Notes under the pieces: generated by a model
Databases searched by the model: none
What the model was told of the DNA's origin: nothing
What the model saw: only the letters and a program-made list of their open reading frames with translations
Shown here: in pieces, positions 60,905 to 64,000 of the stretch
How the letters are laid out: every line of letters begins with the position of its first letter
How positions within the stretch are numbered: position 1 is the first letter of the stretch
Assembly (NCBI GenBank): GCA_013298815.1
Contig: JAAFJF010000001.1
Location: 224,869-288,868 of the forward strand
Source: Polaromonas sp.
GTDB lineage: Bacteria; Pseudomonadota; Gammaproteobacteria; Burkholderiales; Burkholderiaceae_C
Reading direction: 5' to 3'
Length of the DNA: 64,000 bases
Position numbers and translations under genes: made by a program

Positions 60905-62347
60905 ATGCCAAACCATATCTTAGATATTGACGCCAATCATATTCAACAAAGTGATTGGATTGAGTTTAAAAAAATAAAATTACTCATGACACCACGCTCG
61001 CGCTTGGTGGACTATGTTGTTCGTCTGGGTATATTTTTCACGCTTCTTTTTCAAAGCGATATCTACATAAGCGTTGTTTGGCTACTGGTATCTGTTGTGA
61101 CAGATATTTTGATTGCTAAAGAAATGGCCGCATATAACAATCAGGTGACGCATGTGGAGTCAACTGTGGCCCACGCAAATATCATCAAAAGGTACAAGTA
61201 TTTCTGGTACTTCAATACGATGTGGTTTGGCGCGACATCTTTGATATTTGCAGGTGAGCAAATGGTCGAGAGCCAAATGGTGATGATATGTTTGTTGAAT
61301 TTAATCGGCTTGATGTCAGTTGCCAAAACCAGCGCACACTCTGAATTTTGCAATCGCATCATATTTATTGTTATATTCAGCCAATTTGTGGGTATCTTCT
61401 GGAATATAAGCAGCGTTTATAACTACACACCACCTGGTAGACACTACATTTATATTATCTATTTGTTGCTGCAATATGTGGTTTTGATACGTATCAGCAA
61501 AGTATTCTTCAAGTATATGAAGCATAACTTTGTGCTGCAATTTGACAACAAGCAATTGATTGATAACTTGTCGGCTAAATCAAAACTGCTGGATGAAGAG
61601 CGAAAAATAGCTATAGCTGCAAACGAAACTATTCAACGCTTTTATAGCAACGCCGCACACGACGTCAGGCAACCAGTTTATGCCATGCAAATGTACGCTT
61701 CCATGCTGCATGACGATACCTCATTAGGTGATATTTTGCTGCCTAAAATCCAGCAGTCTTGCATCGGCATTAACTCACTGTTCAATTCATTGTTTGATTT
61801 TCAGCAGTTAAGGCTAGGTACTATTGATTATCAGCCCGCCCATGTTCGCATCAATGAACTACTCGACGAGTTGAGTGTTCAATTCATGCCATTGGCGCAA
61901 AAGAAGCATTTGAAAATCAAATTTAAATCAGTTGACGGTGATGTTTTTATAGACGAAATACTCATCAAACGCATCTTGGGTAATTTGATAGTAAATGCGA
62001 TTCGATACACCAACCAGGGCGGTCTGTTGGTGTCTGTGCGTCATCAAAAAAGCAAAAAAACGCTAAGCTTTGAAATATGGGATACGGGTCAGGGCATTGC
62101 AGACGAGAACAAGCTATTGATTTTCAATGAGTTTTTCAAAGTTCCAGACCAAAAAATCCAAACCGACGAAGGCTTTGGCCTTGGCCTGTCCATCGTCAGA
62201 CAGCTGGCACAGCTGGTAGCGGGCAGCAAAATCACTGTCAAATCAAAATTAAAGTGTGGCAGTGTGTTCAAGTTCAGCGTGCCTGATGATTTGTACAGCC
62301 TGACTTGGAAGAATTTGAAAAAAGAGTCCACTGCCAAATTGGATTGA
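60905..62347 (+). CDS. Membrane sensor histidine kinase (HDxRQP type)
   Basis: This 480-residue protein has an N-terminal membrane part with about five to six helices and no periplasmic domain, then a dimerisation helix with H252 in NAAHDVRQPVYAM and a HATPase domain. The ATPase boxes are NLIVNAIRYT (N), WDTGQGIA (G1) and GFGLGLSI (G2). There is no receiver domain and no response-regulator gene beside it, so it is an orphan in this window. The gene is clearly more AT-rich than srkA before it, a possible sign of transfer. Confidence 0.87.
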   Translation: MPNHILDIDANHIQQSDWIEFKKIKLLMTPRSRLVDYVVRLGIFFTLLFQSDIYISVVWLLVSVVTDILIAKEMAAYNNQVTHVESTVAHANIIKRYKYFWYFNTMWFGATSLIFAGEQMVESQMVMICLLNLIGLMSVAKTSAHSEFCNRIIFIVIFSQFVGIFWNISSVYNYTPPGRHYIYIIYLLLQYVVLIRISKVFFKYMKHNFVLQFDNKQLIDNLSAKSKLLDEERKIAIAANETIQRFYSNAAHDVRQPVYAMQMYASMLHDDTSLGDILLPKIQQSCIGINSLFNSLFDFQQLRLGTIDYQPAHVRINELLDELSVQFMPLAQKKHLKIKFKSVDGDVFIDEILIKRILGNLIVNAIRYTNQGGLLVSVRHQKSKKTLSFEIWDTGQGIADENKLLIFNEFFKVPDQKIQTDEGFGLGLSIVRQLAQLVAGSKITVKSKLKCGSVFKFSVPDDLYSLTWKNLKKESTAKLD

Positions 62348-62455
62348 TACCTGCTAGCTGGGCTGTTATCAGCTTATTAGGTGGCAACATTACGGTTTGT
62401 CCGTGCACTGCAATCAGCATCGTGTCAAAGTCGTTGTAGTTGCGCCATCGGATTT

Positions 62456-62869
62456 CTAGCTTACCAATTTATTTTTAATTGCGTGGATTCTGTTGTCGGC
62501 GATAAGTTCTTTGTTTTTCGCTGCCCACAACTGTAGTGGAACGAGTGCGCCGCGTAAAGTTTGACCAAGCGCTGTCAGCTCGTAATCCACGCGCGGCGGG
62601 ACGGTGGGGAAAACGGTTCGCGTGACGATGCCATCCACCTCCAGCCGCTTGAGCGTTAGCGTTAGCATGCGCTGCGAAATGCCGCTAACACGGCGTTGGA
62701 TTTCGTTGTAGCGCAGCGAACCTTTGGACAATGCGCCCACCACCATGATGGTCCATTTGTCGCCTACATCTGCCAGCACGCCAGCCAAGCCTTTGCAATC
62801 GGTGGGTGACAAGGCGTCAATGGGCACAAAAGTGTTCGCTTCGCTCAAGAAAGTGCCTTCTTGTGCCAT
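62456..62869 (-). CDS. HxlR-family transcriptional regulator
   Basis: This 137-residue winged-HTH protein has GLAGVLADVGDKWTIMVVGAL, then GSLRYNEIQRRVSGISQRMLTLTLKRLEVDGIVTR, the defining HxlR block. GGAGG upstream fixes the start. It is divergent from the azoreductase, a common pairing in which HxlR proteins of the YodB/HypR type sense quinones or diamide through Cys residues. One Cys (DCKGL, near residue 23) lies ahead of the HTH, in the position expected for such sensing. Confidence 0.88.
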   Translation of the reverse strand: MAQEGTFLSEANTFVPIDALSPTDCKGLAGVLADVGDKWTIMVVGALSKGSLRYNEIQRRVSGISQRMLTLTLKRLEVDGIVTRTVFPTVPPRVDYELTALGQTLRGALVPLQLWAAKNKELIADNRIHAIKNKLVS

Positions 62870-62896
62870 ATATCCAACCTCCCTATATTAGGGTTG

Positions 62897-62911
62897 CGAA
62901 CAAATTGTTCG
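62897..62911. promoter_or_regulatory. 15-bp palindrome between hxlR-type and azoR genes
   Basis: CGAACAAATTGTTCG is a perfect dyad around a central A, 39 bp upstream of azoR and 28 bp from the regulator start. A smaller CCCTA-TAT-TAGGG dyad (62881-62893) sits next to it. Both are good candidates for the HxlR-type operator. Confidence 0.6.
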
Positions 62912-62949
62912 TGAATTTTGGCGATGATCGCCACCATGTATGAAAGAAC

Positions 62950-63573
62950 ATGATTATGACAAAAAAGCTACTAGTCGTTGAAGTTAGCCCACGCGGCGAG
63001 CATTCAATCTCTCGAAATCTTGCATCAACTTTTGTAGCGCAATGGCGCTCTTCACATCCTGCGGGTGAAGTCGTTAGTCGCGATCTCGCACAAACCGAGT
63101 TGCCGTATGTGACGCTGCCGTGGTTGCAAGCCAGCCTCACGCCTTTAGACAAGCACACCCCTGAGATGAAGGCTGTTCTGCGCCAGTCTGACGAGCTAGT
63201 TACCGAGATTTTGGCGGCGGATCACATTGTCATCAGCACGCCAGTTTATAACTTCAATATACCCGCGAAACTAAAGAGCTATGTCGACCACATCGTGCGC
63301 AAAGGCCTGACCTTGGGCATGAAGGGCGAGGGCCTGGTTAGCGGCAAAAAATGCACGTTGTTGGTGGCCTCTGGCGGTGTTTACACAGAGGGCTCGCCGA
63401 TCCGCGATAGAGATATTGCAACGGCGTATCTGCGACTGATCCTCAAGGTCATCGGTATCGATGACGTCACAGTCGTCGCAGCGGGCGGAACCAAGGCCGT
63501 TGATCTTGGAGAAAAACCTCGCTCGGAGTTTCTCCAGGCGTTCAAAGCGGCCGTTGAGTCTGCTGCACAGTAA
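62950..63573 (+). CDS. azoR: FMN-dependent NADH-azoreductase
   Basis: This 207-residue flavodoxin-fold quinone/azo reductase has [19 protein letters not shown] (FMN phosphate site), [23 protein letters not shown] and [14 protein letters not shown], all characteristic of AzoR. It reduces quinones and azo dyes with NADH in the cytoplasm. Met3 (62956) is an alternative start. It is divergent from an HxlR regulator with a palindrome between them, which suggests induction by quinone or thiol stress. Confidence 0.92.
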   Translation: MIMTKKLLVVEVSPRGEHSISRNLASTFVAQWRSSHPAGEVVSRDLAQTELPYVTLPWLQASLTPLDKHTPEMKAVLRQSDELVTEILAADHIVISTPVYNFNIPAKLKSYVDHIVRKGLTLGMKGEGLVSGKKCTLLVASGGVYTEGSPIRDRDIATAYLRLILKVIGIDDVTVVAAGGTKAVDLGEKPRSEFLQAFKAAVESAAQ

Positions 63574-63709
63574 AGCGTTGCATGCGCTGTTGATTAAATC
63601 AGTAACGCCAGATCAAACAAGGCGTGTGTTCTGTAGCAGAGGTATCAAGTCGGCAATCCGCCGGGCGATTGGGAGGGGTTAATAGTAGCCACGAAGCTCG
63701 AATAAATCC

Positions 63710-63795
63710 CCGTTCGCCCTGAGCTTGTCGAAGGGTTCTTTCGTAAGCTGTTGATTTGATTGGTGAGAAGACTTCGACAAGCTCAGTCCGAACGG
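63710..63795. repeat. GAGCTTGTCGAAG inverted-repeat pair
   Basis: CCGTTCG..CTGAGCTTGTCGAAG (63710-63734) recurs inverted at 63771-63795 with a small internal difference and a 36-bp spacer. This sequence type is a widely scattered REP-like element in proteobacterial genomes, as far as I recall. Confidence 0.75.
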
Positions 63796-63847
63796 TGATT
63801 TTTGAACTTGTAGAAGTGCTTTTAACCGAGATTACTCATTAGAAAAT

Positions 63848-63872
63848 CGTCATTCCCGCGAAGGCGGGAATC
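63848..63872. repeat. ATTCCCGC hairpin repeat
   Basis: ATTCCCGC (63852-63859) and GCGGGAAT (63864-63871) form a perfect 8-bp stem with a GAAG loop. It is the same unit as in the paired element at 49040-49107. Confidence 0.78.
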
Positions 63873-63886
63873 TTGAATGAGACCGA

Positions 63887-63946
63887 GATAATCTCTACAG
63901 ATTAAACCTGATAAATGGGTCAGGTTAGGGTTTTATAGAGATTATC
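63887..63946. repeat. Nested inverted repeats
   Basis: The outer arms GATAATCTCTA (63887-63897) and TAGAGATTATC (63936-63946) are perfect over 11 bp. Inside them AACCTGA (63905-63911) and TCAGGTT (63920-63926) form a second stem with an 8-nt loop. The element type is not recognised. Confidence 0.65.
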
Positions 63947-64000
63947 CGATTCTAAAAATGAAACTAAGTTTCACATAGTTGCATGTCGATATTTGGCATC

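Larger units (their letters stand above)
63574..64000. other. Gene-free, repeat-filled right end
   Basis: No ORF here is supported by a recognisable product. The stretch contains three different inverted-repeat elements, listed separately. Past 63947 I see nothing beyond AT-rich sequence up to the window edge. Confidence 0.6.

Noticed and set aside
61592..61625. Possible further copy of the interspersed repeat in the histidine kinase (ATAGCTATAGCTGC)
   Set aside because: Only a short match to the core; the TAGGCAG part and both stems are missing.

Overview
The window looks like chromosomal DNA of a betaproteobacterium, most likely Burkholderiales close to Comamonadaceae (Rhodoferax/Polaromonas-like). 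This rests on the gene content (ChvE/GguA sugar uptake with GbpR, oxidative sugar catabolism, TRAP carriers, a glutathione-based redox set) and on a short interspersed repeat that I associate from memory with that family. No rRNA, tRNA, CRISPR array, transposase or phage gene was seen. The left edge cuts a gene (gguA); the right edge is gene-free and rich in repeats.

0-15.3 kb is a sugar-acid regulon. It holds ChvE and the start of its ATPase, the LysR regulator GbpR, a sugar 1-dehydrogenase, an IlvD/Edd aldonate dehydratase, a mutarotase, a second ABC importer (YtfQ-YtfR-YtfT-YjfF), the KDGal kinase DgoK, the KDPGal aldolase DgoA and a 2,5-dioxovalerate dehydrogenase. Together they could feed galactose (to pyruvate plus glyceraldehyde-3-P) and, with one dehydratase missing here, L-arabinose (to 2-oxoglutarate). 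Three intergenic dyads mark likely operators.

15.4-24.9 kb is accessory. An M14 carboxypeptidase and a LuxR-type regulator sit beside a run of exported proteins of unknown function: a 980-residue Cys-containing protein, an outer-membrane-barrel-like protein, an NTF2/Ig-like protein, a DUF4892-like protein and a DUF3617 stub. This is one of the two best candidates for an undescribed system.

24.9-38.6 kb is mostly housekeeping: FKBP-GshA, a membrane-anchored C13/caspase-like protease, glutathione reductase, a lipid operon (CREST hydrolase, LplT-PlsC fusion, zinc-ribbon membrane protein), an XRE regulator, AMP nucleosidase, a TlpA-like protein and GlpQ. 38.7-46.0 kb is the second candidate system: two paralogous unknown proteins and a DyP peroxidase face a catalase-like haem protein translationally coupled to a SAM-cyclase-AAA-TPR giant.

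46-64 kb holds formaldehyde dehydrogenase, a Lon-N-domain protein, a NodIJ-type ABC exporter, a GMC oxidoreductase, OhrR/Ohr, a DUF2855 protein, a TRAP carrier, PhoX with a DUF3237 protein, SrkA, a histidine kinase, and HxlR with azoreductase. A family of at least nine ~45-60 bp repeats runs through the window. Copies supply the stop codons of two genes in the same frame. One copy lies inside srkA, where the equivalent TAG reads AAG, so the repeat is translated.
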